64,000 bases of DNA, from NCBI GenBank assembly GCA_963708575.1, contig CAVPTB010000007.1:1240001-1304000 (forward strand), written 5' to 3'. Positions within the stretch are counted from its first letter, which is position 1. Each line of letters starts with the position of its first letter. The notes beneath the pieces were generated by a model. It saw only the letters and a list, made by a program, of their open reading frames with translations, was not told the DNA's origin and did not search any database. The position numbers were made by a program, and so were the translations under genes. This document shows positions 18,891-27,240 of this stretch, in pieces. This stretch comes from DASVWZ01 sp963708575. Lineage in GTDB: Bacteria > Acidobacteriota > Terriglobia > Terriglobales > Acidobacteriaceae.

Positions 18891-20063
18891 TTAAACGGTT
18901 TTGAAAAGCGACCATGCCTTGCGCTTCACGTCGAGATCATTTTCGGTCAGCCGTGCCGCCAGGCCGCTGAATGCACGGGCGATGTCCGAGTGATTCTGGT
19001 GAACCACCGGAACCCCCCGGTCAATCGCGCCAGAGATCGCAAAATACTGATTCGGAATCTTCCAGAACAACTTCAGACCGGCGGCCGCTTCGAGATCTTC
19101 TTCGCGGAAGCCTGGCATCTTGCGATGCCGGTTCAGAATCAACTGAAACTTGTCCTTGCCCCCGCCATCGCCCAGGTATTGGTGCACCCTCGACGCACTC
19201 CACATGCACGCTACGTCGGCGGTCGAAACCATAAGCACGCTTTGGGAGAGGTTACAGATCAAGCGCGTGGTAGCGTCGATTCGCGAAGAGGCATCTACTA
19301 CCAAGTATCTAAAGTTTGCAGACAGCATGTCGAAGAGCCGTGCGAATTCTGAGGAAGATGGTTCGATAGCCAGTGGTGCGTTGGGACCGGCCAGCAGTTG
19401 CAACCCTCCGCTATCGCGAGTCATGAAGCTTTCGAGCAGGGAACTGTCGAGGCGATGCAAATTGCGTACCGCGTCGGCGACTGTGAAAGTAGGCTTCAGA
19501 TTGAGATGAAGCGCGGTGTGGCCGAGCGGCGCAATATCCACCAGCGCAACCCCGCCGTGCGCGGCCTGCAAGGTCAGTGCCAGGTTAACGGCGACGGTGG
19601 TAGCTCCGCTTCCGCCTTTAGCGTTCAGTACTGTAAAAACCTTAGCTCGTCCGCTTTCACGACTGCTCTTGCGCTGTACTGCAGTCAAACGAACGAATGC
19701 TTCTAATAGATCGGTCGTCGTAGTGGGCCGTTCCAGAAATTCGCGCGCGCCAGCACGCATCGCTGCCACAATAACCTGTGGCTGGGCTATGTTCCCAATG
19801 ACGAACAAAGCCGTGTCCGGCAGTTCATGATGGAGCAACTCGATGGCGTCGAGTGCGCGATTCGGGCCGGTGCCGGGGATATCCACGAGAATCACGTCTG
19901 GACCGGCGCTTTGAATGCGCCGCATAACAGGATCCGACGCTTCGGTTGGGAACGACGCGCATGTATGCACCGTTCGGGCAACACTGGTCCCGTCAACCAG
20001 CGCCTGCAGAACCGCACGTTGCTCGTTATCTGTTGCGACCAGAACTACGGAAAGAGCCGACAT
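18891..20063 (-). CDS. cpaE: CpaE/TadZ-like pilus localisation ATPase
   Basis: 390-residue protein with an N-terminal receiver-like domain (residues 4-125, VVLVATDNEQRAVLQ, GPDVILVDIPG) and a MinD/ParA-type ATPase domain with a deviant Walker A, KGGSGATTVAVNLA, at about 154-167. CpaE proteins place the Tad machine at the cell pole. The receiver-like domain lacks a clear phospho-acceptor setting, as is usual for the family. It sits between the secretin and the ATPase gene. Confidence 0.92.
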   Translation of the reverse strand: MSALSVVLVATDNEQRAVLQALVDGTSVARTVHTCASFPTEASDPVMRRIQSAGPDVILVDIPGTGPNRALDAIELLHHELPDTALFVIGNIAQPQVIVAAMRAGAREFLERPTTTTDLLEAFVRLTAVQRKSSRESGRAKVFTVLNAKGGSGATTVAVNLALTLQAAHGGVALVDIAPLGHTALHLNLKPTFTVADAVRNLHRLDSSLLESFMTRDSGGLQLLAGPNAPLAIEPSSSEFARLFDMLSANFRYLVVDASSRIDATTRLICNLSQSVLMVSTADVACMWSASRVHQYLGDGGGKDKFQLILNRHRKMPGFREEDLEAAAGLKLFWKIPNQYFAISGAIDRGVPVVHQNHSDIARAFSGLAARLTENDLDVKRKAWSLFKTV

Positions 20064-20115
20064 ATACTGACAACTTCTCCCTACAAAATATTAAACGTAA
20101 TGCTCCTAAGCTCCC

Positions 20116-21615
20116 CTATTTGCCGTCCCCTGAGGATTTCGTTCCGTCGAATTTACGGTCATCCATGAACGGCTGCGGTTGTTTCGGGAGAGTAGGCGCC
20201 GCACTCGATGGTGAGATGCGATGCGCGGTACACAGGACCATCAACTCAGAGTTGCTTTTCGTCGCGTTCTTACTTTTGAAAAATGTTCCTATGATCGGGA
20301 TGTCGCCGAGGCCGGGTATCTTGTTTCCGATGTTGGTGACGCGGTTATCCATTAACCCGGCGATCACGAAACTCTGCCCGTCCTGTAACTCGAATTCAGT
20401 CTCCGCTTTCCGTGTGCTTAACGCTGGTACGGTGAACCCCGAAATGGTCAACGCATTTGTGAAGTCCAACGTGCTGACTTCAGGAGCAACTTTCAAATGA
20501 ATGTTGCCGTTGGGCATGATGACCGGGGTGAAGTCCAGTTTTACGCCGAAATCTTTGAAGGCGATGGTGACAGCGGTAAATCCTGCCCCGGGCTGCACAA
20601 TTGGAAAAGGAAATTGCCCACCCGCCAGGAAGCTCGCTTCCTTGCCGTTAACCGCGATCAAGTTGGGCTCTGCCAAAATCTGTAGAAGATTCTTTGCCTG
20701 CAACGCCTGAATCACCGCACCGAAGTGAATATCGGGCCGGAAGAGGAAGAGGTTCAGTACATTGCTGATGGTTGCGTTCGTGCTAAAACTGTGCGGATCA
20801 GGCGAGGGGAAGGAATCGTTAATCTGCTGCTGGCCAAAGCCGCCATACTGGCCGGTAGTGGTTGTGCCGACCGTGTTGGTCGCACCAGTCGAAAGAAAAT
20901 TTACTCCCAGCTGCGTAATCGCCGTTCGGTCGACTTCCGCGAACTTTACTTCCAGCAGAACTTCCTGAGCGCCCACCGGACCGAAGGTCAGAACGTTCAC
21001 GACATTCTTGGAGTAAGCCTCAGCGATCATTCCTGCCCGCTTTGCAATGTCCTCCGTAGAAACGTGACCAGAGAGCACAATCGCCGACCGCGACGGTGTC
21101 ACTGTGATTTGCTCTTCCGGGAAGATTCGTTTTTCTTCCTCGGCGGCTGCGCTGACGTCCACGTCAACCCGGAGATCGAAGCTGCGAGAGCGCTCGAGTT
21201 CATCCCAGATAAGAAGAGAAACCTCACCAGCGGCCCGACCATGCACCAGAATTTGCGTGGGAGTTACCACAATCGCATCGGCCACTGTCGCATCCGTCAC
21301 CGAAACCCGTTTCAAACGTTCGGTGGTATTGATCAGAAGAGACTTTCCGACCATGACCCGCAGTGGCGCCGAACCTTGAGCCGGGGACTCCGGCGGCGCC
21401 GAAGCGGATAATGTAGAAGTGTCTTGATTCGGAGTCTGAGGTGCCGGAGAGTTTGTCGCTTGCGGGGCGCCAGGCTGCTGCGCCCCCAGCGGAGCGGGCG
21501 TGGAACCCGACTGACCCATGCCTACCGCGCATAACAGCGCCAATAGGCCGACCGCTCCAGAAACTTTGACTAAGCTGCTTCTCTTTTTCTCCCACACACC
21601 GGAGGAGATAGACAT
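20116..21615 (-). CDS. cpaC: Tad pilus outer-membrane secretin CpaC/RcpA
   Basis: Outer-membrane channel for the Flp pilus. After a signal peptide (ALLCAVGMGQ) and a Pro/Gln-rich spacer come the pilus-formation N-terminal domain (TTERLKRVSVTDATVADAIV, GEVSLLIWDE), a BON-like segment (IVLSGHVSTEDIAKRAGMIA) and the secretin core with VEVKFAEVDRT-type and LAEPNLIAVNGKEASFLAGG motifs, ending in IPGLGDIPIIGTFFKS. I prefer ATG 21615, with a GAGG about 9 nt upstream, over the in-frame TTG at 21630. It lies 27 nt after cpaB. Confidence 0.95.
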   Translation of the reverse strand: MSISSGVWEKKRSSLVKVSGAVGLLALLCAVGMGQSGSTPAPLGAQQPGAPQATNSPAPQTPNQDTSTLSASAPPESPAQGSAPLRVMVGKSLLINTTERLKRVSVTDATVADAIVVTPTQILVHGRAAGEVSLLIWDELERSRSFDLRVDVDVSAAAEEEKRIFPEEQITVTPSRSAIVLSGHVSTEDIAKRAGMIAEAYSKNVVNVLTFGPVGAQEVLLEVKFAEVDRTAITQLGVNFLSTGATNTVGTTTTGQYGGFGQQQINDSFPSPDPHSFSTNATISNVLNLFLFRPDIHFGAVIQALQAKNLLQILAEPNLIAVNGKEASFLAGGQFPFPIVQPGAGFTAVTIAFKDFGVKLDFTPVIMPNGNIHLKVAPEVSTLDFTNALTISGFTVPALSTRKAETEFELQDGQSFVIAGLMDNRVTNIGNKIPGLGDIPIIGTFFKSKNATKSNSELMVLCTAHRISPSSAAPTLPKQPQPFMDDRKFDGTKSSGDGK

Positions 21616-21642
21616 GTGTTGTTTCCTCAAGCTCTCATGCGA

Positions 21643-22479
21643 TCAAAACTTGGTTTCTTCTTTTTTGTCGCCCTTGTAAACCTCGACCGTATAGATCGTT
21701 GGCACAGGCGGTGGGACCGGAGCTGCTAGGTGCTTCGTTTTTGTTCTGGTCGGGGCAGGTGCAGTAGGGATGATTGCGGCCCCGTATAGCGAGCGTGAAT
21801 GGACCGAAGCCAATTCTTCCCGTTTCGTGTCGGTTGGATTGCGCAACGCGAGTTGGATGTGACCTTGGTTGCTGGCCAGAGTAAGTTTCGCCGCGTCATC
21901 TGGGGATACCAACAAGGTGATCACGGGGGTTGCCTGAGGTTCCCCTGACGAATTTCGTTCCAGGCGCGAACCGTTTGCCAGTACAGCCACGTTTTCCAGA
22001 ACGGTCGAGGTCTGCTGTTCGTTGCCTCCCTCGGGAGTTCCTGTTAACAGAACATCGACCCGGGTTCCAGGCAGAACAAAGCCTGCAACCGAACTCGTGT
22101 CGTTTACTCTGACCGAAACAGCTCGCATTCCTGGGGGGATCAGTGCCGGGAGTCCTGCTCCGGCATTCTCGCCTGCGATCTTATTGGTGAGGATGAACTC
22201 ACCCTTGGAAATTGGCAAAACCACTCCCCGCCCAATTACCTTATTGGGCAGGTGAAAGCATCCCGCGGGTAGATCGGCAGACGGAAAGTGCACCAGCTTG
22301 ATATCTTTCTCTCCGATTCTGGCGCCTACCTGCAAGTCTTCCGCAGCTACGATCACGTCTTCACCGGGAACCGCCTTTGCGCCAGATTTCGATTGCAGAT
22401 CTTTGTAGACTACAAAGCTTACAACCGCGCCCAGCGCCAGGGCGATAACCCCGATCAACAAGAGTCGATTACGATTCAT
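21643..22479 (-). CDS. cpaB: Flp pilus assembly protein CpaB/RcpC
   Basis: 278-residue periplasmic protein anchored by an N-terminal helix (LLLIGVIALALGAVVSFVVY). It has the SAF/AFP-like domain (VIVAAEDLQVGARIGEKDIKLV, LPISKGEFILTNKIAGEN) and the RcpC/CpaB domain (GMRAVSVRVNDTSSVAGFVLPG, VDVLLTG). It helps the secretin and pilus pass the periplasm. An AAGGA stands 7 nt before the ATG. It is the first gene after the pilin, with a gap of 111 nt, so pilin-specific mRNA processing or attenuation in that gap is possible. Confidence 0.95.
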   Translation of the reverse strand: MNRNRLLLIGVIALALGAVVSFVVYKDLQSKSGAKAVPGEDVIVAAEDLQVGARIGEKDIKLVHFPSADLPAGCFHLPNKVIGRGVVLPISKGEFILTNKIAGENAGAGLPALIPPGMRAVSVRVNDTSSVAGFVLPGTRVDVLLTGTPEGGNEQQTSTVLENVAVLANGSRLERNSSGEPQATPVITLLVSPDDAAKLTLASNQGHIQLALRNPTDTKREELASVHSRSLYGAAIIPTAPAPTRTKTKHLAAPVPPPVPTIYTVEVYKGDKKEETKF

Positions 22480-22590
22480 CGATGTTCCTTCGAGATCCCC
22501 AAGCGATCTCCACCTACCACGATTCTCCGCGCCAAAAAGGCCCGACGGTGACCTGAACCGTCGTTCCCCTTTTCGATCAGGTCCGCACTT

Positions 22591-22755
22591 CTACTGAATC
22601 GAACTAGCGACTGAAGAGAAAACATTGTTGGCATTGCTGCCAATCAATCGAATCGTGCCCACCACGATGACAAGAATTACCGCCAACATAACCGCATATT
22701 CGGCGATGTCCTGGCCTTCATCCTGCTGCCATAACTTCTTGAATACTTCTCGCAT
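22591..22755 (-). CDS. flp: Flp/Fap pilin
   Basis: 54-residue pilin precursor of the Tad system. The start at 22755 is fixed by a perfect AGGAGG 6 nt upstream; a longer open frame to 23010 has no family similarity. The prepilin site is EGQDIAEYA: cleavage after Gly14 would leave a 40-residue mature pilin with Glu5 and Tyr6 (the GxxxxEY motif) followed by the hydrophobic core AVMLAVILVIVVGTIRLIG. The prepilin peptidase (CpaA/TadV) and the TadE/F pseudopilins are not in this window. Confidence 0.93.
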   Translation of the reverse strand: MREVFKKLWQQDEGQDIAEYAVMLAVILVIVVGTIRLIGSNANNVFSSVASSIQ

Positions 22756-22998
22756 ACTTAGCCTCCTAGCGTTTTGACAAGAGAACACTTTGCTACGTAA
22801 CTGCTTATACACTACTGCGCAGTTCCACAGCCCCTTGCCGTTCAATGGTTTGTAGGGGGAAAAGATGCCCTCGAGTCCCCCGAGCCATGATACCCCTGCG
22901 CATCCAGATTCTAGCGACAAATTGTTGCACACGGCCCTAGCGAATATGACCTTATATGTAACCATAGTTTTCCGGACTCTAGCCCCGCCGGATCGACC

Positions 22999-23026
22999 AT
23001 TGTAAGTCAAGGGAGCAAAAAGTCAC
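22999..23026 (-). promoter_or_regulatory. Possible promoter upstream of the pilus operon
   Basis: In the 296-base spacer between the membrane protein at 23052 and flp, the minus strand has GTGACT (4 of 6 to the -35 consensus) and TACAAT (5 of 6 to the -10) separated by 16 bases. The following leader of about 240 bases shows no riboswitch that I recognise. Weak evidence from pattern only. Confidence 0.22.
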
Positions 23027-23051
23027 TGATTCTATGGAAGTTCTAGCGAAT

Positions 23052-24506
23052 TCATTGTTTCAGAACCAGGATTACGGCTTGGGAATCACGATAAACCTCG
23101 GTCCAGCCGGGGATATCAACTAAAGCACCTGTCAGGGGCGCATCCGGTGGCAACATGGCGGTGCGGATTCCCCATACGTGGAGGGGTGCCTGCCAATCGG
23201 CACCCTTGACGTAATAGAGGGATGCTAACTGGTTCATGAAGTCGTCACCGTACACGTCTGCACGGCCGTCCACGAAAACCTTGTATTGCGGGTAAAGATT
23301 CCAAATTAAGTATCCTCCCCAGTTGTAGTGGTTGAGCATGGGTCCGGAGGCGGCATGAGTTCGTAAAAACGCAACCGCCCCAGCCGGATACTCCTTCTTT
23401 TCTGCGCGCTGCTGATTCCCCACGACATATCCCAGTCGAGCCGCAACAAAAATTAGGAAGACTGCCAAGACGATCCCGTTGATTACCGCCTTTATCCGGC
23501 CGGGCCTCGATTGATCCGTTGTCTTTGGTAAGAAGTGAGCTTGGTTTATGACAGGGTCGAGCCAGCCGCTGAGCATTGGGATCGTAACCAGAACATAAAT
23601 CGGTATGTGCCTCACTGAGCGCAACGCCGCATACGTCATCACGAGAGCAAGCAACAAATCACGGGGACGCACCTTTCGTGACGATATGGCTGGAAGTAGC
23701 AGACTTCCTAAGATCATTAGGATCAGAGGGAAGTATTTGGCATCGTGGAAGTCGGGCGAAAACCATTCGCCGATATAACTTTGCATGGCCAGCGAATGAA
23801 GCGTCTCGAACGGATAGGCATAGAGTCTCAGTCCGTATGGGTTGACTACCACCGCGGCGATGCTTGCCGCAGCGGCGACGGTCAACCGCTTTAGTCGGGT
23901 TCCCACCACGGTCCAGGCGGCAAAGCCGAAGATGCAATCCAGCGCCTCGCCCACAATAAACAGCACGATCAAACCAATGCCAACCGCATAGCCCGCGTGA
24001 AGATTGGCCCAAAGCAACATCAAAGGCGGGACGAGAAACAGAATCTGCGGTTTCTCTTCGGAACGTTCAAGGAGGAACAGAAAAGCGCTCGCCAGAAGAA
24101 ACGTGAACATTTGCGGCCGAACACCCCACGACGGCGCCGATGCGAATGCACCCACTAGCGTCATCAGAATGGCGACGTACGGCTTACCTGGTGACCTCAA
24201 ATATGCCAACAGCAATCCCGCCGCTACCACGATTCCAAATACGATTGTTAATCCGGCCCAACTCCCCACCCGGTAAATACAGTAGATAATGACTTGGGAG
24301 AGCCATTCATGATCGACCCAAGGCGTTCCCGATCTGGTGAAAGAATAAGGATCACTTCGGAAGATATGGTGCGATTGCAGAATTAACTCGCCGGTTCGCA
24401 GGTGCCACCAGACGTCCGGATCGGTCACGCTGCGGCAAGCCATGACGAATAGGCCAAGGCCGAAGATGCAAACAAAGACCCGTCGAGGCTTTAGGAGTTC
24501 GCTCAC
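23052..24506 (-). CDS. Polytopic membrane protein, GT-C-like, WGGYLIW-motif family
   Basis: 484-residue inner-membrane protein, about ten helices then a soluble tail, paralogous to 8659-10260. Shared features are an early DPDVWWHLRTGELIL segment followed by DPYSFTRSGTPWVDHEWLS, the mid helix LLWANLHAGYAVGIG, and the C-terminal YNWGGYLIWNLYPQYKVFVD and DGRADVYGD. The D-x-D-W-WH segment resembles the catalytic loop of GT-C glycosyltransferases, so transfer of a lipid-linked sugar is possible but unproven. The GTG start at 24506 overlaps the stop of the 81-residue upstream gene (GTGA), showing translational coupling. Confidence 0.85.
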   Translation of the reverse strand: MSELLKPRRVFVCIFGLGLFVMACRSVTDPDVWWHLRTGELILQSHHIFRSDPYSFTRSGTPWVDHEWLSQVIIYCIYRVGSWAGLTIVFGIVVAAGLLLAYLRSPGKPYVAILMTLVGAFASAPSWGVRPQMFTFLLASAFLFLLERSEEKPQILFLVPPLMLLWANLHAGYAVGIGLIVLFIVGEALDCIFGFAAWTVVGTRLKRLTVAAAASIAAVVVNPYGLRLYAYPFETLHSLAMQSYIGEWFSPDFHDAKYFPLILMILGSLLLPAISSRKVRPRDLLLALVMTYAALRSVRHIPIYVLVTIPMLSGWLDPVINQAHFLPKTTDQSRPGRIKAVINGIVLAVFLIFVAARLGYVVGNQQRAEKKEYPAGAVAFLRTHAASGPMLNHYNWGGYLIWNLYPQYKVFVDGRADVYGDDFMNQLASLYYVKGADWQAPLHVWGIRTAMLPPDAPLTGALVDIPGWTEVYRDSQAVILVLKQ

Positions 24507-24748
24507 GTCCTGCCGGATGATACGACAGAACCGGGAGCATCGCAGTTTAGAGCGTTGATTCGGGTTCGTGCCCGGTCCGGCCCCAGGGTGTTTTCTGTTG
24601 CCGGGTCAGTTGGTGCCAGCTTACCGCGCAGTTGCCGCTCGCGACGTTCCAATACGTCATTTAGCCGCTTAATTATGTCCATAAGTTTGTCAGGATCCAT
24701 CTCTTTGCTGGCCCGCTCGCACAATTCCCGCCACTCTTGATCTGCCAT
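24503..24748 (-). CDS. Small conserved hypothetical protein
   Basis: 81 residues, soluble, charged, predicted helical: ELCERASKEMDPDKLMDIIKRLNDVLERRERQL. The N-terminal half could form a coiled coil; the C-terminal half is Pro/Arg-rich and probably disordered. I recognise similar short proteins from Acidobacteria but know no function. The 4-nt overlap with the following membrane protein gene suggests they are co-translated and perhaps interact. Confidence 0.75.
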   Translation of the reverse strand: MADQEWRELCERASKEMDPDKLMDIIKRLNDVLERRERQLRGKLAPTDPATENTLGPDRARTRINALNCDAPGSVVSSGRT

Positions 24749-24940
24749 ACGTTCCCCAACTTTCTGCCCCTTTATCGCGGGAGATTAGCAGACTCGATAT
24801 TCGAGTTCTGTTCTCCGGCGAACAGAGTTGACCCTCATATCGACGTTTCGGGTTCTTTTGGTGAGCTTGACCGTGGGCTTGCAATCATTCGCCGCTCACG
24901 GTAGGCTTCTTCGGCACTACAGAATCAAGCCAGGAAGCTT

Positions 24941-25294
24941 ATGACGCTCAAAATCGATAAGCGCGATGCTAACGGCATCACCATCGTCGTATGTCATGGA
25001 CGGATCGTGTTCGGGGAAGAATCTAACTATCTGCGCGAAAAGCTCAAGGAGATTCTGGCATCCGCGCGGCAGATCGTGCTGGATCTCTCGGGCGTGACCT
25101 ACATCGATAGCGGCGGGTTAGGAACCTTGGTCGGGGTTTATTCATCGGCTCGCGCGGCTGGAGCGGACGTTAAATTGACCGGCCTCAATCAACGAATTAA
25201 GGACGTCCTGCAGATCACGAAATTGGTAACCGTGTTCGAAGTCTATGACACGGAAGCTCAGGCCATCACCGCCTTCGGCGGTGGCAAGAAGTAA
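24941..25294 (+). CDS. STAS-domain anti-sigma factor antagonist
   Basis: 117-residue SpoIIAA-like protein that in partner-switching systems releases a sigma factor or effector by binding its inhibitor when unphosphorylated. The key site is Ser57 in TYIDSGGLGTLVG, the usual kinase target. An AGGAAG lies just before the ATG. The next gene encodes an FHA-GAF-PP2C phosphatase, which would be expected to dephosphorylate Ser57. The anti-sigma kinase (RsbW type) is not adjacent. Confidence 0.94.
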   Translation: MTLKIDKRDANGITIVVCHGRIVFGEESNYLREKLKEILASARQIVLDLSGVTYIDSGGLGTLVGVYSSARAAGADVKLTGLNQRIKDVLQITKLVTVFEVYDTEAQAITAFGGGKK

Positions 25295-25469
25295 TCACGT
25301 TTCCGTTTCGGATAATCTTTGGGGCCGATTGGTAAGCCTGCCGTCATTTGATTGAGGCTATTCGGCAAGATCCTTGCCCTCCTTGTGCATTCTGGTATCT
25401 CCCCTTCCCACGAACCGGCAATGCTGGCATTATTCTTCTACCGGCTCTTCAGGAGAACCGGGGCATCCC

Positions 25470-27134
25470 ATGGCTTTTCAAACCATCGTCGGCTCAGGTC
25501 CCGAGACCGGTTCGGGCATTTTTCCCGTCCTCATCTTCGTTCAGGGCAATGAACAGCGCACCATCAATCTTGATCACAGCCCATTCAGCGTCGGACGCAA
25601 GGTCGACAAAGACTTGGTGATTGCCGATCCGCGGGTTTCACGCGACCACGCTCTGATCGTCTCCGAGAACGGACAGTTCACCCTGGTCGACCAAGGCAGC
25701 AAGCATGGAACTTTCGTCAATGGCGAGCGCGTACAGCGGAAGGTTCTGGAACGCAATGATCGACTGGAGTTTGGGGTTCGGGAAGTCGCCTATGTGGTTT
25801 TCAATCCTCATCACTCCAGTTCCAACTCCGCCCGCGAGTTCCTGAGCCAGATCTCCGGAATGCATATTTCGGACGAGACTACCGACTTGGAAAAACTCGT
25901 CCTTTTTCTCGAAGCCGCGCGTAAGTTGAACACAATTGGTGTACTCGACGAAATTCTGATGACGCTGCTCGACGTCACGTTGAAGCTTACCCGCGCCGAG
26001 CGGGCCTATGTTTTTATGAAGGACGAGACCGGCGAATTGCGCCTGGCGGCGGGCCGCAATTCTAAGGGCGAGCCCCTGCTCGACGATACGACGATTTCCC
26101 ACTCCATCCTCGAAGATGCCATGAAGTCGAACTCGGAATTCCTGCTAAGCGACACCAGTCGCTCCCTGGATCTTGCCGGGCGCAACAGTATCGTTGCCTA
26201 CGATTTGCGCACGGTTCTTTGCGTGCCGTTGCGTAAGCCGCAGGTCCAGACCACACGCGACGCCGATTCCCCGGGACCTACAACCTTGGAAGCCATGGGC
26301 GCGCTCTATGTCGATTCTCGTTTCGCCTCTCGGGATATCTCGAGCGTCAGTCACGATATCCTGCACGCCATCGCAACTGAAGCAGCATCCCTGATCGAAA
26401 ACGCGCGCTTGGTGCAGGCCGAAGAAGTCTCCCGCCGGTATCAGCAGGAATTGTCCATTGCGGCCTCAATCCAGCAGCGGCTCATGGCCGTGACCATCCC
26501 CGAAGTTCCATTCGCCCGGCTGGGCGGAAGAAATCTGTCCTGTAAAGAGATCGGAGGGGATTTCTTCGACGCGGTGCAGACCGATCAGGGTCTGGCGGTG
26601 GTGCTAGCCGATGTAAGCGGAAAGGGGGTTTCGGCTGCGCTGCTCGCGTCCACATTGCAGGGGATGATCTATTCGCAGTTGACGGCAGGCATGCCCCTCA
26701 CAGATATCGTGACGGCCGTGAACCGCTTTTTTACAACCAAACATATCGGTGAGAAATACGCCACAGTGATTGTCGCCCGCGTGCGCGATAACGGTGAACT
26801 CGAGTATGTAAACTGCGGGCACATTCCCCCGCTGGTTGTTTCTAATGGCTCAGTCGAGCGTCCGGCACAAGGCAATCTCCCAGTGGGACTATTGCCCGAT
26901 GCCGTCTACGAGAGTGGGCATTGCCAATTGAAGGCGGGCGACCGGCTCATACTGGTCACGGACGGTGTTACCGAAGCGGAAAACGCCAGCGGCGACTTTT
27001 TCGAAGATTCTCGTCTCGAGTTAGCAGCCGTAACCGGCAACATGGAAGATATCTTTAGTGCCATCACCAAATTCTGCAGTGGGACGCCTCTCAACGACGA
27101 CTGCACCGTCGTCGAATTGTTTTACACCGGATAG
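25470..27134 (+). CDS. FHA-GAF-SpoIIE (PP2C) phosphatase
   Basis: About 554 residues. An FHA domain at about 15-110 binds phosphothreonine (INLDHSPFSVGRKVDKD, PRVSRDHALI, GTFVNGERVQ). A GAF domain follows at about 140-320 (ILMTLLDVTLKLTRAERAYVF, VLCVPLR). Then comes a PP2C/SpoIIE serine phosphatase at about 350-550 (KEIGGDFFDAV, LAVVLADVSGKGVSAALLA, YVNCGHIPPLVV, LVTDGVTEAEN, DDCTVVEL). The metal-binding Asp residues of GGDFFD, ADVSG and TDG are present. I chose ATG 25470, since the FHA fold begins soon after. Probably the phosphatase for the STAS protein just upstream. Confidence 0.93.
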   Translation: MAFQTIVGSGPETGSGIFPVLIFVQGNEQRTINLDHSPFSVGRKVDKDLVIADPRVSRDHALIVSENGQFTLVDQGSKHGTFVNGERVQRKVLERNDRLEFGVREVAYVVFNPHHSSSNSAREFLSQISGMHISDETTDLEKLVLFLEAARKLNTIGVLDEILMTLLDVTLKLTRAERAYVFMKDETGELRLAAGRNSKGEPLLDDTTISHSILEDAMKSNSEFLLSDTSRSLDLAGRNSIVAYDLRTVLCVPLRKPQVQTTRDADSPGPTTLEAMGALYVDSRFASRDISSVSHDILHAIATEAASLIENARLVQAEEVSRRYQQELSIAASIQQRLMAVTIPEVPFARLGGRNLSCKEIGGDFFDAVQTDQGLAVVLADVSGKGVSAALLASTLQGMIYSQLTAGMPLTDIVTAVNRFFTTKHIGEKYATVIVARVRDNGELEYVNCGHIPPLVVSNGSVERPAQGNLPVGLLPDAVYESGHCQLKAGDRLILVTDGVTEAENASGDFFEDSRLELAAVTGNMEDIFSAITKFCSGTPLNDDCTVVELFYTG

Positions 27135-27240
27135 GACTTGGCCGCCTGGTGCGTCGGGTCGATATCGTCCTGTTTGCGCCGACGGATCGCCGACCTGAGC
27201 ATCCTAAGGATCGTCACATTTCTCAGGAGCCACGCAACCC

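Noticed and set aside
22756..23051. Riboswitch in the flp leader
   Set aside because: I looked for a c-di-GMP type core (paired G-rich tetraloop elements) on the minus strand and could not fold one convincingly.
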